Origin: Okapia johnstoni
Taxonomy: Eukaryota > Chordata > Mammalia > Artiodactyla > Giraffidae
NCBI GenBank assembly: GCA_024291935.2
Contig: CM044310.1
Coordinates: 122,274,213-122,338,212 of the forward strand
DNA length: 64,000 nucleotides
Direction of reading: 5' to 3'
Shown here: piece by piece, positions 21,880-33,593 of the stretch
How the letters are laid out: each line of letters starts with the position of its first letter
Position numbering within the stretch: the stretch's first letter is position 1
Program-made: the position numbers and the translations under genes
The notes under the pieces: model-generated
Databases searched by the model: none
What the model was told of the DNA's origin: nothing
Seen by the model: only the letters and a program-made list of their open reading frames with translations

Positions 21880-22085
21880 TTATTCAGCCCCGTGTAATTC
21901 ATCTTTGTTCTTGTGTCCTTGCCTGGTCCTTGGGGATGATAGTGACAGTGATTGTCTTAAGAAGTCGGTGAAGTTTTTGCTAAGGCTTGTATGGTTTGTT
22001 CAGTGAAGTGGGTGCCTTGATCACTGGACACTGTGGAAAGTGCACCCCAAGTGGGAAACACATTCTTATCTATTTTTTTTCCACT
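21880..22085 (-). pseudogene. Endogenous retrovirus pol (integrase-core) relic
   Basis: Minus-strand translation from about 22,065 downwards shows SDQGTHFTEQTIQ followed, after an in-frame stop, by an HYHPQGPGK-like stretch. This is the order seen in the catalytic core of gammaretrovirus-like integrases (the second catalytic Asp lies in SDQGTHF, and a Y-H-P-Q segment follows). The Glu of the D,D-35-E triad is not preserved and there is a stop within the core, so it is a dead fragment. No env or gag is recognised nearby. Confidence 0.6.
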
Positions 22086-22089
22086 GTGG

Positions 22090-22569
22090 GGGCATGAGAC
22101 GTGCCCAGGAAAGGCTGTGAGCCATCAAGTAAAAATGAGGTTTGGAAAAAAAAAATGAGGTTTGTTCAGGATCTGGGAAGAGCTAGTACCTGTCGTGGAT
22201 ACTGTTTGATTTACAGCTATGTTTACTCATTTTAAATCCCCTGATTTAGGAGTAGACTGTTGCCATGTCCTAAGGACATCAAGATAGGTGAAAGTCTGAC
22301 AATGAGGGGTTAATTCTTTGTAAAAGCAGAATTAGCTTTATCTACAAGTGCCACAATCTTCACAGATCGTGTGAAATAATATTTACTTTACCAAAGTAAC
22401 CAAAGATTTTAAAAACAAATATCAATCAATTTAAGGCAAGGAAATTCACGTAGTCTGTTATCAAAAGCCACATTCCAGGAAAAGTTTGTTCCTTAACAGA
22501 GAGAGAAAACCAAATTCCAGTCTGGTCACAGCTTATTTTTAATCACAAAACTGATTTCCCTAATTTAAT
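22090..22569. other. Unassigned AT-rich sequence
   Basis: There is a short tandem duplication of 'aaaaatgaggttt' (about 22,131 and 22,153), but no gene is seen. It probably continues the retroviral relic upstream on the minus strand. Confidence 0.3.
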
Positions 22570-23060
22570 TTAGTCTAGTCTTACAGAGTCCTGGTCACTC
22601 GTAACATCATCTCCCCTCGTTCCTTTAATGCAGACCTCGAACTCCCGGGTTTCTGGTTTTGCACCACACGGTCTCGCCCAGGCAGCAGTGACCCGTCCTG
22701 AACGGAGCGCGGGCCGCCGGGGTGAGATCCCCGCCGCCAGACCCCGGGGGCCAGAGGGAGAAGCAAGGTGACCCTGGCTCTTTCCCCCGTTTGAAAGCAA
22801 GATGTTTCAAGGAGGCAAAACCTGTCGAAATACATACAAAGTTCACTGCCAGAGCCGCAGCACAAGGCCTGGGCGCGCGCACGCCCGTGAGAGGAGACCC
22901 TACTCGCTCACAGGACGGCCTTGCGGCCGCGGTCCCCACTCGGGAAAACACACGTCCCGTGACACCGCTTCCAGGTGGAATCCAAAGATGGATACGGATG
23001 AGCTTCCTCACAAAACAGAAAGCGTCACAGACGGAGAAAACAAACTTACGGTTTCCAGAG
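22570..23060 (-). repeat. LCR copy E
   Basis: It is inverted relative to 10,690-10,930 and 8,030-8,150, sharing 'cccccgtttgaaagcaagat' read against 'ttggcttcaaacggggaaag'. CpG-rich in places (22,690-22,930). No gene is recognised. Confidence 0.5.
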
Positions 23061-23790
23061 TGAAAGGTGTGGGGCGGGGAGAAATTAGCAGGTTGAGAAT
23101 AACACATACACAGCACTGTTTATAACACAATCCACAGTGACCCACTGGGAGCACAAGGAACCCTACTCAACACTGTGTCATAACCTACATGGGAAAAGAA
23201 ACCGACGACGGCTATATGTACGTCCATGAATAACTGGCTGTACAAGCCACCACAACGTAACTCACCTGTAAGCTACAATTCAAAATACACATATTTAAGC
23301 AGACAGAAGGACTGCTGACCCTGCGCCCCTCGGGTCTTGGGGACCGGCCTGGTGTCACGACCCTGGGGCCTGAGCAGGCTCGGGTCCCCAGGCGGGGCTG
23401 TCCTGGGGCTGAGGGCGCTGGGGAGGCTGTGCCCGCAGTGAGCCCCCCCGGACCTGGCCTTCCTGTTCCCCTCTGCCTGAGCCCACCGTCTGCAGACCCA
23501 GGGGTCTCTCCGGCAGCAGAGCCAACCCTAGTGCCCCCAGAGGACGGTGGGGTCTCTGGGCTGGAGGAGCTTCCGTGTGTCCTGGGGGTGGGTTCCCACC
23601 TCTCCTCCCTTAGGGTCCCCGCCTGAGGACAGCTCCCTCTGCAGAGCGCTGTGGCAGGAACGGGGGTGTCTGCGGGATCAAGGGTAACAGAGAGAAGGAA
23701 GGAGACACAAGCCTTAGGTAATTAACGTCCGAGGAACAAGACTCTCCCTAAGACTCTGGTTGCCCAGGTAACCGGAGTTGAGCAGGAAGA
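23061..23790. other. L1 3'-like tail then unassigned GC-rich sequence
   Basis: Bases 23,090-23,300 resemble an L1 3' end ('caaggaaccctactcaacac', 'aacctacatgggaaaagaaa'). Bases 23,310-23,740 are GC-rich and unassigned. There is no gene. Confidence 0.4.
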
Positions 23791-23792
23791 AA

Positions 23793-23811
23793 TGCTGCCT
23801 CCTTGTGGCCA
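23793..23811 (-). promoter_or_regulatory. CTCF-like motif, reverse orientation
   Basis: The minus strand reads TGGCCACAAGGAGGCAGCA, a copy of the repeated tag. Confidence 0.4.
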
Positions 23812-23865
23812 CTTTTGCTAACAACAAGGGGGAAACCGGTGCTGATGGGCACTTAATATTCACCA

Positions 23866-25055
23866 AGCAAGCTGGATTTAGAAAAGGCAGAGGAACCAGA
23901 GATCAGATTGCCAATATCCGCTGGATCATCGAAAAAGAAACAGAGTTCCAGAAAAACATCTATTTCTGCTTTATTGACTATGCCAAAGCCTTTGACTGTG
24001 TGGATCACAATAAACTGTGGAAAATTCTGAAAGAGATGGGAATACCAGACCATCTGACCTGTCTCTTGAGAAACCTGTATGCAGGTCAGGAAGCAACAGT
24101 TAGAACTGGACATGGAACAACAGACTGGTTCCAAATAGGAAAAGGAGTACGTCAAGGCTGTATATTGTCGCCCTGTTTATTTAACTTCTATGCAGAGTAC
24201 ATCATGAGAAACGCTGGACTGGATGAAGCACAAGCTGGAATCAAGATTGCCGGGAGAAATATCAATAACCTCAGATATGCAGATGACACCACCCTTATGG
24301 CAGAAAGTGAAGAAGAACTAAAGAGCCTCTTAATGAAAGTGAAAGAGGAGAGTGAAAAAGTTGACTTAAAACTCAACATTCAGAAAACTAAGATGATGGC
24401 ATCTTGTCCCATTACTTCATGGCAAATAGATAGGGAAACAGTGGAAACAGACTTTATTTTGGGGGGGCTCAATAATCACTGCAGATGGTGACTGCAGCCA
24501 TGAAATTAAAAGACGCTTGCTCTTTGGAAGAAAAGCTATGACCAACCTAGACAGCATACTAAAAAGCTGAGACATTACTTTGCCAACAAAGGTCCACCTA
24601 GTCAAAGCTTTGATTTTTCCAGTGGTCATGTATGGATGTGAGAGTTGGACTATAAAGAAAGCTGAGCGCCGCAGAATTGATGCTTTTGAACTGTGGTGTC
24701 GGAGAAGACTCTTGAGAGTCCCTTGGACTGCAAGGAGATCCACCAGTGAATCCTAAAGGAAATCAGTCCTGAATATTCATTGGAAGGAATGATGCTGAAG
24801 CTGAAGCTCCAAATCTTTGGCCACCTGATGTGAAGAGCTGATTCATGTGAAAAGACCCTGATGCTTGGAAAGATTGAAGGCAGGAGGAGAAGGGGACGAC
24901 AGAGGATGAGATGGTTGGATGGCATCACCGACTCAGTGGACATGAGTTTGAATAAACTCCAGGAGTTGTTGATGGACAGTGAGGCCTGGCACGCTGCAGT
25001 CCATGGGGCCGCAAAGAGTCGGACACAACTGAGTGACTGAACTGAACTGAACTGA
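23866..25055 (+). mobile_element. BovB LINE, 5'-truncated inside the RT domain
   Basis: The element starts at the reverse-transcriptase segment FRKGRGTRDQIAN and runs to the diagnostic 3' 'gactgaactgaactgaactg'. The open frame at 23,778-24,491 includes FIDYAKAFDCVDH and RYADDTTL and then frameshifts near 24,450. Its truncation point falls just after a CTCF-like tag. Confidence 0.95.
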
Positions 25056-25189
25056 GGCCTGCTGGGTGATAAGGAAAAAAAAGTAAAAAACACGTGTTCT
25101 CAACAAACATCCTCGGGTAGATCTTGGGAAAAGACTTGGAACAGGGCAGATGGTCAAGAGGCCAATCTTGAGAGGTCAACTTTACTTAC

Positions 25190-26095
25190 ACTGATTTTCA
25201 AAACAATCACATGAAAAGCTTTCAACTTCTGAAAATGTTACAGAAATGCAGATCAAAACTACAACACGGTATCAGCTCACCCCCTCAGAATGACCATCCT
25301 CCAAAAGATCTACAAAGGTGAAGTGCTGCCAGGGGCGAGGGGAGGGGGGCAGGGACTCCTCCTACAGGGATGGAAATGGGTGGGTGCGGCCACGAAGGAA
25401 ACAGGTATGGAGATCCCTTAAAACAGTGAATACTGAGTTACCACCTTCCGGGCAAGCCCACTCCTTGCCTTATCCGAGAAAATCATAATTTAAAACAGCA
25501 GGCTCACCCCTATGTTCAGGGCAGCACTACTGACAATATCCAAGACTCAGCATCAACCAAAGTGTCCATCTATAGAGAAATGAAGAGTAACTGGTCCATC
25601 CACACACTGGAATATATTCAGACGCTCAAAAGGGTGAAATAATGCCATTGTCAGCAGCATGGGTGGACTGAGAGATTTATCATACTGACTGAAGTATGTC
25701 AGGGAGGAATGAGAAATATCATATCACTTATAAGTGAAATCTACATTCATACAAATGAGCTAATTTACAGACTCACAGACTTGGAAAACCAACTGATAAT
25801 TATTAAAAAAAAAAAAAAAAAGAACGGTAGAGGAGGGGAGACATTAAGAAGCTGGGATTACCATGTACACGCTATTTATTATCAGATGATCCAAAAGGAC
25901 CTACTGAAGAGCGCCGAGACGTCTGCTGAACACCCTGAGAGAAGCTCTGTGCGAAAAGCCCCTAAAAGAGAGCAGGATAGACGTACACCTGAGTGTAACT
26001 GAATCAAGTTCTTGCAAGCCTGAAACAAACACACAACAATGGAAACCAACTCCACTCCAAAGAACAAAACTAATTTACAGAAAAGCAAAGCGTGG
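25190..26095 (+). mobile_element. L1 3'-end segment, repeat-unit copy
   Basis: The order of landmarks is as in 13.7-14.6 kb ('ctcagaatgaccatcctcca', 'aagtgtccatctatagagaa', A run at 25,805). The unit ends at the CTCF-like tag at 26,108. Confidence 0.7.
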
Positions 26096-26107
26096 AGCAT
26101 GGAGAAA

Positions 26108-26126
26108 TGCTGCCGCCTTGTGGCCA
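26108..26126 (-). promoter_or_regulatory. CTCF-like motif, reverse orientation
   Basis: The minus strand reads TGGCCACAAGGCGGCAGCA, identical to the copies at 13,291 and 14,591. Confidence 0.45.
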
Positions 26127-27600
26127 CGTTTGGTAACAACAACTGAAAAACCGGCGCTGATGGGCGCTTGCTATTCACCAGGCCGACGAGGATGTAAGGA
26201 AAAAAACCCCGTCCTCACCAAGCGTCCTCGAGTGGGACCTGGAAAAAGAGTTTAAAACAGAGCAGACGGTCCCAGAAGCCAACCTCCCGAGGTCAGTTTT
26301 ATTCACACTGTTTTAAAAAAGTCACACAAACAGCCTCCCCATCATGAAATCTTAGAGAACCCCAAATCAAAGCTGCAAGGAGGCATCACCTCACACGGGC
26401 TAAACGGCTTTTGTTGAAACGTCTACGAACAACAGATGCTGGAGGGGTTGTGGAGGAAAGGGAACCCTGCTGCGCTGATGCTGCCAAGGTGAACTGTGCA
26501 CAGTCAGGGTGGAGGACAGGGTGGGGGTTCCTTAACGGGTGAAAAGTGAATGTAATTGCGTGTCTCCCTAACAGCTTACAGAAAGCGAAACTCCAAATCA
26601 ATTAAAGAGCTAAATGGAGCGACGATTACTCTAAACTTCTTGACGAAAATATAGGTAGAACACGCTTTGACATAAATCAGAGCAAATTCTTTTTGGAAAC
26701 ACTCTTAGAATAATGAAAAATAAAACCAAAGCGACCTCATTAACCTCATGAGCTTTTGCAGGGCCAGATAAACCCAGAACAAAGCAAAAGACAACCCTGA
26801 AAATCGGGGGTGGGGGGGGGAGTTTGTAACCGAATTTAAAAACAATGTATTCAACTCCAAAACATGCAAACAGCTCCTGCAACTTAGTATCAGAAAACAA
26901 TCAGCGCATTAGAAAAACGAGCCAAAGATCTAAAGGGATATTTCTCCAAAGAAGGCATGAAAGATGGCCATTAAGCACATGAAAAGATGCTCAGCATCAG
27001 TGTTAGAGAAATGCCGATCGAAACTGCAACGAGGCGTCAGCTCACCCCCTCAGAACCGCCACCTTCCGAAAGATCTGCAAAGACTGAATGCGTAGGGTGT
27101 GGGGAACAGTGACGGTGGGGATGGAAACGGGTGGGGGCGGCCACGAAGGAAAAGAGCATGAGATTCCTTAAGGCAGTAAATCTAGGTATCAGCTGGTAAG
27201 GCAAGGCCACCCCTTGCCTTAGATCTGAATAAAATCGTGATTTAAAATGATTCTTTCTCCCTTATTTTCATGGCAGCACTATTCACAAATTCCAAGACAG
27301 AGTGCTAATCAAATTGTCCATCAATAGAGAGAAATGAAGAGTACTGATCCATATAGACACAGGAATACACACAGCCATCAAATAGAACCAAAAAAGCCAT
27401 CAACAACAGCACGGAGGGACCAAGAGATTCTACTGAGAGACGTCAGTCAGAGAGGGAAAGAGAAATATCATGTCACTTACAGGTGGAATCTATAAATCCT
27501 TTCAAATAAACAAATTTATAAACAGAAACAGACTCGCAGACTAATAAAATCCACCTACGATTATGAAGAAAGGTAGAAGGCAGACATTCAGAGGCTGGAT
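26127..27600 (+). mobile_element. L1 3'-end segments, further repeat-unit copy
   Basis: L1-derived sequence shows 'gccattaagcacatgaaaag', 'cagcactattcacaaattcc' and a CA-rich end at 27,605. Its part at 26,640-26,800 pairs in inverted orientation with 6,690-6,800 at about 75%. Confidence 0.65.
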
Positions 27601-27627
27601 TAACACACACACACACTATCTACCAAG

Positions 27628-27832
27628 TGGGCTTCCCTGGCGGCTCAGACAGCAAAGACTCAGGCCACAGTGCGGGAGACCTGGATCCATCCCTGGGTTG
27701 GGAAGATCCCCTGGAAGAGAGAATGGCAACCCACTCCACTGTTCTTGCCTGGAGAATCTCATGGACAGAGGAGTCTGGCGGGACAGTCCATGGAGTCACA
27801 AAGACCCGGACACGACTGAGCAGGTCAGTACA
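27628..27832 (+). mobile_element. Bov-tA SINE
   Basis: A full element runs from 'gggcttccctggcggctcag' to 'cggacacgactgagcaggtc'. Confidence 0.9.
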
Positions 27833-27849
27833 GTACATGTATCAAATCA

Positions 27850-30262
27850 GCTCAGTCCCTCAGTCGTGTCCAACTCTTTGCGACCCCATGGACTGCATGC
27901 AGCACGCCAGGCCTCCCTGTCCATCACCAACTCCCAGAGTTTACTCAAACTCATGTCCATTGAGCCGCTGATACCATCCAACCATCTCATCCTCTGTCAT
28001 CCCCTTCTCTTCCCATCTTCAATCTTTCCCAGCATCAGGGTCTTTTCAGATGAGTCAGCTCTTCACATCAGGTGGCCAAAGATTTGGAGTTTCAGCTTCA
28101 GCATCATTCCTTCCAATGAATATTCAGGACTGATTTCCTTTAGGATGGACTAGTTGGATCTCCTTGCAGTCCAAGGGACTTTCAAGAGTCTTCTCCAACA
28201 CCACAGTTCAAAAGCATCAATTCTTCAGGGCTCAGCTTCCTTTATACTCCAACTCTCTCATTCATACATGACTACTGGAAAAACCAAAGCTTTGACTAGG
28301 TGGACCTTTGTTGGCAAAGTAATGCCTCTGCTTTTTAATATGCTGTCTAGGTTGGTCATAACTTTTCTTCCAAGGAGCAAGTGTCTTTTAATCCCATGGC
28401 GGCAGTCACCATCTGCAGTGATTTTGGAGCCCAAAAAAATAAAGTCTGTCACTGTTTCCCCATCTATTTGCCATGAAGTGATGGGACCGGATGCCATGAT
28501 CTTAGTTTTCTGAATGTTGAGTTTTAAGCCAAGTTTTTCACTCTCCTCTTTAGTTCTTCTTCACTTTCTGCCATAAGGGTGGTATCATCTGTATATCTGA
28601 GGTTATTGATATTTCTCCCAGCAATCTTAATTCCAGCTTGTGCTTCATCTATCATGACATTTCACATGATGTACTCTGCATATAAGTTAAATAAGCAGGG
28701 TGACAATATACCACCTTGACGTATTCCTTTCCTGATTTGGAACAGGTCTGTTGTTCCATGTCCAGTTCTAACTGTTGCTTCCTGACCTGCATACAGATTT
28801 CTCAGGAGGCAGGTCAGGCGGTCTGGTATTCCCATCTCTTCCAGAATTTTCCAGTTTGTTGTGATCCACACAGTCAAAGGCTTTGGCATAGTCAGTAAAG
28901 CAGAAGTAGATGCTTTTCTGGAACTCTCTTGCTTTTTTGATGATCCATTGGATGTTGACGATTTAATCTTTGGTTCCTCTGCTTTTTCTAAATCCACCTT
29001 GAACATTCTGGAAGTTCTTGGTTCACATACTGTTGAACCCTGGCTTGGAGAATTTTGAGCATCACTTTGTTAGTGAGTGAGATGATTGCAACTGTGCGGT
29101 AGTTTGAGCATTCTTTGGCATTGCCTTTCTTGGGATTGGAATGAAAATTGACCTTTTCCAGTCCTGTGGCCACTGCTGAGTTTTCCAAATTTGCTGGAAT
29201 ATTGACTGCAGCACTTTCACAGCGTCATCTTTTAGGATTTGAAAGAGCTCAACTGGAATTCCATCCCCTCCACTAGCTTTGTTTGTAGTGATGCTTACTA
29301 AGGGCCACTTGACTTCACATTCCAGGATGTCTGGCTCTAGGTGAGTGATCATGCCATCGTGGTTATCTGGGTCATGAAGATCTTTTTTGTACAGTTCTTC
29401 TGTGTATTCTTGCCACCTCTTCTTAGTATCTTCTGCTTCTGTTAGGTCTCTACCATTTCTGTCCTTTATTGAGCCCATCTTTGCATGAAATGTTCCCTTG
29501 GTATCTCTAATTTTCTTGAAGAGATCTCTAGTCTTTCCCATTCTATTGTTTTCCTCTATTTCTTTGCACTGATCACTGAGGAAGGCTTTCTTATCTCTCC
29601 TTGCTATTCTTTGGAACTCTGCATTCAGATGGGTATATCTTTCCTTTTCTCCTTTGCTTTTCGCTTCTCTTCTTTTCACAGCTATCTGTAAGGCCTCCTC
29701 AGACAGCCATTTTGCTTTTTTGCATTTCTTTTTGTTGGGGATGGTCTTGATCCCTGCCTCCTGTACAATGTCACGAACCTCTGTCCATAGTTCATCAGGC
29801 ACTCTGTCTATCAAGTCTAATCCCTTGAATTTATTTGTCACTTCCACCGTATAATCATAAGGGATTTGATTTAGGTCATACCTGCATGGTCTAGTGGTTT
29901 TCCCTACTTTCTTCAATTTAAGTCTGAATTTGGCAATAAGGAGTTCATGATCTGAGCCACAGTCAGCTCCCGGTCTTGTTTTTTGCTGACTGTATAGAGC
30001 TTCTCCATCTTTGGCTGCAAAGAATACAATCAATCTGATTTCAGTGTTGACCATCTGATGATGTCCATGTGTAGAGTCTCTTGTGTTGTTGGAAGAGGGT
30101 GTTTGCTAAGACCAGTGTGTTCTCTTGACAAAACTCTGTTAGCCTTTGACCTGCTTCGTTTTGTACTCCAAGGTTAAAGTTGCCTGTTATTCCAGGTAGC
30201 TCTCGACTTCCTACTTTTGCATTCCAGTCCCCTATAATGAAGAGGACATCAATTACCAAAAC
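27850..30262 (-). mobile_element. BovB LINE, 2.4 kb, reverse orientation
   Basis: The reverse complement reads from the C-terminal end of the endonuclease domain (FIIGDWNAKVGS near 30,250) through the linker into the reverse transcriptase and the 3' tail at 27,850. The longest intact stretch is 330 codons (30,054-29,062), containing the endonuclease end (SDHELL) and the RT N-terminus (NKASGGDGIPVELFQ). A frameshift near 29,130 and later breaks inactivate it, and the catalytic YADD box region (about 28,590) is altered. It inserted at the inner edge of duplicated block 2. Confidence 0.95.
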
Positions 30263-30264
30263 CA

Positions 30265-32092
30265 AAAACCACCAGTGGAGCGTGAAGAAATGCTGCCGCC
30301 TTCTGGCACTTCCGTAACAGCAACCTAAAAGCCTGCGCTGATGGGCGCGTCCTCGCCAGGCCTGGGGGGATGGAAGGGAAAAACCCCGTCCTCAACAGAT
30401 GTCCTCGGGCAGGTCCTGCAAGAAGACTTCCAAACAGGGCAGAAGGTCAAGAGGCCAATCTCCAGAGGCCAGTTTTACTCACACTGTTCTTTAAAAAATC
30501 ACATGAAAAGCCTCCACATCCTGACATCTTATTGAAATGCAAATCAAAACTAAGAGGAATCACCTAGAGACAGACAGAGAGAGAGAGAGAGATGCTCAGT
30601 GGTGTCCGACTCTGTGTCCCCACGGACTGTAGCCGACCAGGCGCCTCTGTCCATGGGATTCTCCAGGCAGGAACACTGGGGTGGGTTGTCATTTCCTGCT
30701 CCAGAGGATCTTCCTGACCCAGGGATTGAACCCGGATCTCTTGCATTGCAGGCAGATTCATTCTTTACCATCTGAGCCACCAGGGAAGTAACATAAGCAG
30801 ACACAAAAGATCACACATACATAGTATGATTCCCATTATAAGAAATATCCAGAAGAGGCCAGTTCATAGAGACAGGAAGCACATTGGGAGTTATCAGGGA
30901 CCACAGGAGGGAGAACGGGGTGTCATTACCATGTTAGATCTCTGCAGGGGTAAGATGCACGGAGACCTGGAGAAGTGTTGTGACCAAGGTGCTCATACGG
31001 AGTATTACCTGACAGATCTCTGTAATGGAATGGTTTCGGTGAACTTGTCTTTGGAGCAGTGATGTGGGTCAGAAATAGTCACAGAGGAAAAGCAGCACAC
31101 TCAGCCCTAAAGCCCTGATGAGGGAAAGAGCTTTCATTTTAACCAGAAAACGTGAGCAGAAAAAGATGGCGTGGCTGGAACGAGCTGAGCAGAGCACTGA
31201 CTGCAGAGAGTATGGGGCGGGGTCAGGACGCGGCAGCCTCGGGGGGCGATGCTTTCCTTTCAGCTATAATTATGTATGTATATAATTAAACATATAAAGT
31301 GTATATGTGTGTGTGTAGTTGAAGCATCCTGGTGGCTCAGTGGTAAAGAACCTGCCTGCAGTGAAGGAGACTGGGGTTCGATCCCCGGATCAGGAAGATC
31401 TCCTGCAGAAGGAAATGGCAACCCACTCCAGTGTTCTTTTTTTGTGTGTGTGTGATTAAGTTCCTTTTCCCGACTGTCCTCCGCCCCACAACCACCCTTC
31501 CTGACTCCAGTATTCTTGCCTGGAGAATCCCATGGACAGAGGAGCCTGGCACCTACTGTCCATGAGACTGAGAAGTTTCGGACACAACTGAGTGACTAAC
31601 ACTCTCCCTCTCTCTTTTTGCATAGTTGATTCACAGTGTTGTTAGTTTCAGGTGTACACACAGCAATTCGGCTGTGCATCTATACACATATTCTTATATA
31701 CACATATATAGATTCTCTTCCCCCTTCTTTTCCCTTATAGGTTACTGTTGACACAGACATTGAGTTGAGTTCCCTTTGTTGTGCAGTAGCTCCTTCTTGT
31801 TTACCAATTCTTTACTGTAATGCCTCCCTTTTTTCTGGCTGCACTGTGTGACGTGTGAGATCTTAGTTCCCTGATCCAACCTGTGCCACCTGCAGTGGAA
31901 GCGTGGAGTCCTAACCACTGGGCCGCCAGGGAAGCCCCTGTTTGCCTGTCTTGTAGACGGTAGTAAATATACGTTAATCCCCACCTCCCAGCACATCCCC
32001 CCCCCTCACCTGCTAGCCCCTTTGGTAACCATACGTTTGTTTTCCATGTGAGTATTTCTGTTTTGTAAATAGGTTCATTTGGACCAGGTGAT
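30265..32092 (-). repeat. Inverted duplication block 2, right copy
   Basis: This is the inverted partner of 3,768-5,590. It keeps the shared SINEs, the interrupted Bov-tA (31,325-31,610) and the signal-like mini-ORF. Differences are scattered single bases and small indels. Confidence 0.92.
30291..30309 (-). promoter_or_regulatory. CTCF-like motif, reverse orientation (degraded)
   Basis: The minus strand reads GTGCCAGAAGGCGGCAGCA. It is the mirror copy of the motif at 5,537, with a small deletion in the flank. Confidence 0.35.
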
Positions 32093-32154
32093 TCTTTACT
32101 GGAGCAGGGAAGGAGAGGGGGGAAGAGAGGACTTTACTGTGCATTAGAGGTTTA

Positions 32155-32492
32155 GCAGCATCCCTCGGACTGCAAGGAGATCAGACCAGTCTGTCCTAAA
32201 GGAAATCAACCCTGAATATTCACTGGAAGGACTGATGCTGAAGCTAAAACTCCAATATTTTGGCCACCTGATGCGAAGAACTGCCTCACTGGAAAAGACC
32301 CTGATGCTGGGAAAGACTGAGGGTAGGAGGAAAAGGGGGCGACAGAGGGTGAGACAGTTGGATGGCATCACTGATCAACGGACATGAGTTTGAGCAAGCT
32401 CCGGGAGATAGTAGAGGACAGAGGAGCCTGGCGTGCTGCAGTCCATGGGGTCAGAAAGAGTCGGACAGGACTGAGCGACCGAACACCACCAC
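32155..32492 (+). mobile_element. BovB LINE 3' fragment
   Basis: This is forward BovB 3' sequence ('ggaaatcaaccctgaatatt' to 'gactgagcgaccgaac'), followed by a short CCA/CAC-rich run. Confidence 0.85.
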
Positions 32493-32659
32493 CACACCAC
32501 CCACTACCCACCCACCACACCACTGCTGCTCACTGTTCAAGCATTCCCTCATTCGACCCTCACTGGAGTCTGAGAAGCAGGTGTTCTCTAGCCCCATTCT
32601 AGTGAGAGCCAGGAATCTACTGAGAGTTGTGTGATGCATCTGTCTGCCAAAAATATACA

Positions 32660-33230
32660 TACAACCTAAAAGTTGAGAGTTATGTTTTATTCATCAGATA
32701 TTCTTAGGACTCAAGCCCGGGAGGCAACATCTCATGTAACCCCAAGAGAGCTGCACGGTGGAGGCGAGGGGAAGAGCCAGGTTATATAGAAGCTTTGCAA
32801 CAAAAGGCAGATAGTCTGAACATCAAATGTTTTTGTTAATTAAAGAAAACCAGAATCCCAAGTTGAGGAATTTAATGCTTTTCTATGTATGGGAAGATGG
32901 AAGAGTCTGGGCTTGCTGAAAGCGTTCCTTTGATGCGCGCCTCAGCTGTCTGGGGTCAGGATCCTGTGTTTTCACATCCCGAGTTCCCTCCGGGTTCACC
33001 ATCAGTGGGAGCTGCGGTATGATGGCTGCTGGACAGCAGGTGTTCTTTCCTTCCTGGGTTCCCTCGGGGCTCAACAGCTCAGCATCCGTGGTGGCTGTCA
33101 TTGCTCGTGACAGTGACATCCTTTGTTCACTGATACGGCAGGAAATATTCCATCTCTCACATCCCAGAATTTCCTGATGACTGACAAGACTTCTGTATTC
33201 TTGAGTCTTCGGGGAGCTCCAAATTAAGGA
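32660..33230 (-). mobile_element. Ruminant LTR-like repeat
   Basis: The pattern 'ggactcaagcccgggaggca', 'tgttaattaaagaaaaccag' and 'gttctttccttcctgggttc' resembles a bovine endogenous-retrovirus LTR family met often in ruminant genomes. I place it from memory of the pattern and cannot name it. No viral gene is seen. Bases 32,500-32,660 are unassigned. Confidence 0.4.
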
Positions 33231-33231
33231 C

Positions 33232-33436
33232 TGGGGCTGCCCAGGTGGCACGGTGGTAAAAGAATCCACCTGCAAGGCAAGAGACTTGGGTTCGATCCCT
33301 GGGTCGGGAAGATCCCCTGGAGAAGGGCATGGAAACCCACTCCAATATTCTTGCCTGGAGAATCCAGTGGGCAGAGGAGCCTGGTGGGCTACAGTCCATG
33401 GGGTCACAAAGAGTCAGACACGACTGGGCAGGTGCG
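33232..33436 (+). mobile_element. Bov-tA SINE
   Basis: A full element ('ctgcccaggtggcacggtgg' to 'gtcagacacgactgggcagg') is followed by a CA run at 33,450-33,462. Confidence 0.9.
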
Positions 33437-33593
33437 CACGCGTGCTCACACACACACACACGATGATGACTGTGGGCACGTGAGCAGCTCACCGCGTGGA
33501 ACCCCACATTCCTTAAGGGGCACTTGTGCCATGGAGTCCACGCAGCCAGCTCCAGCTCCGCTGTCTGGACGAGGTGAAGGTGGGTCCACAGGG

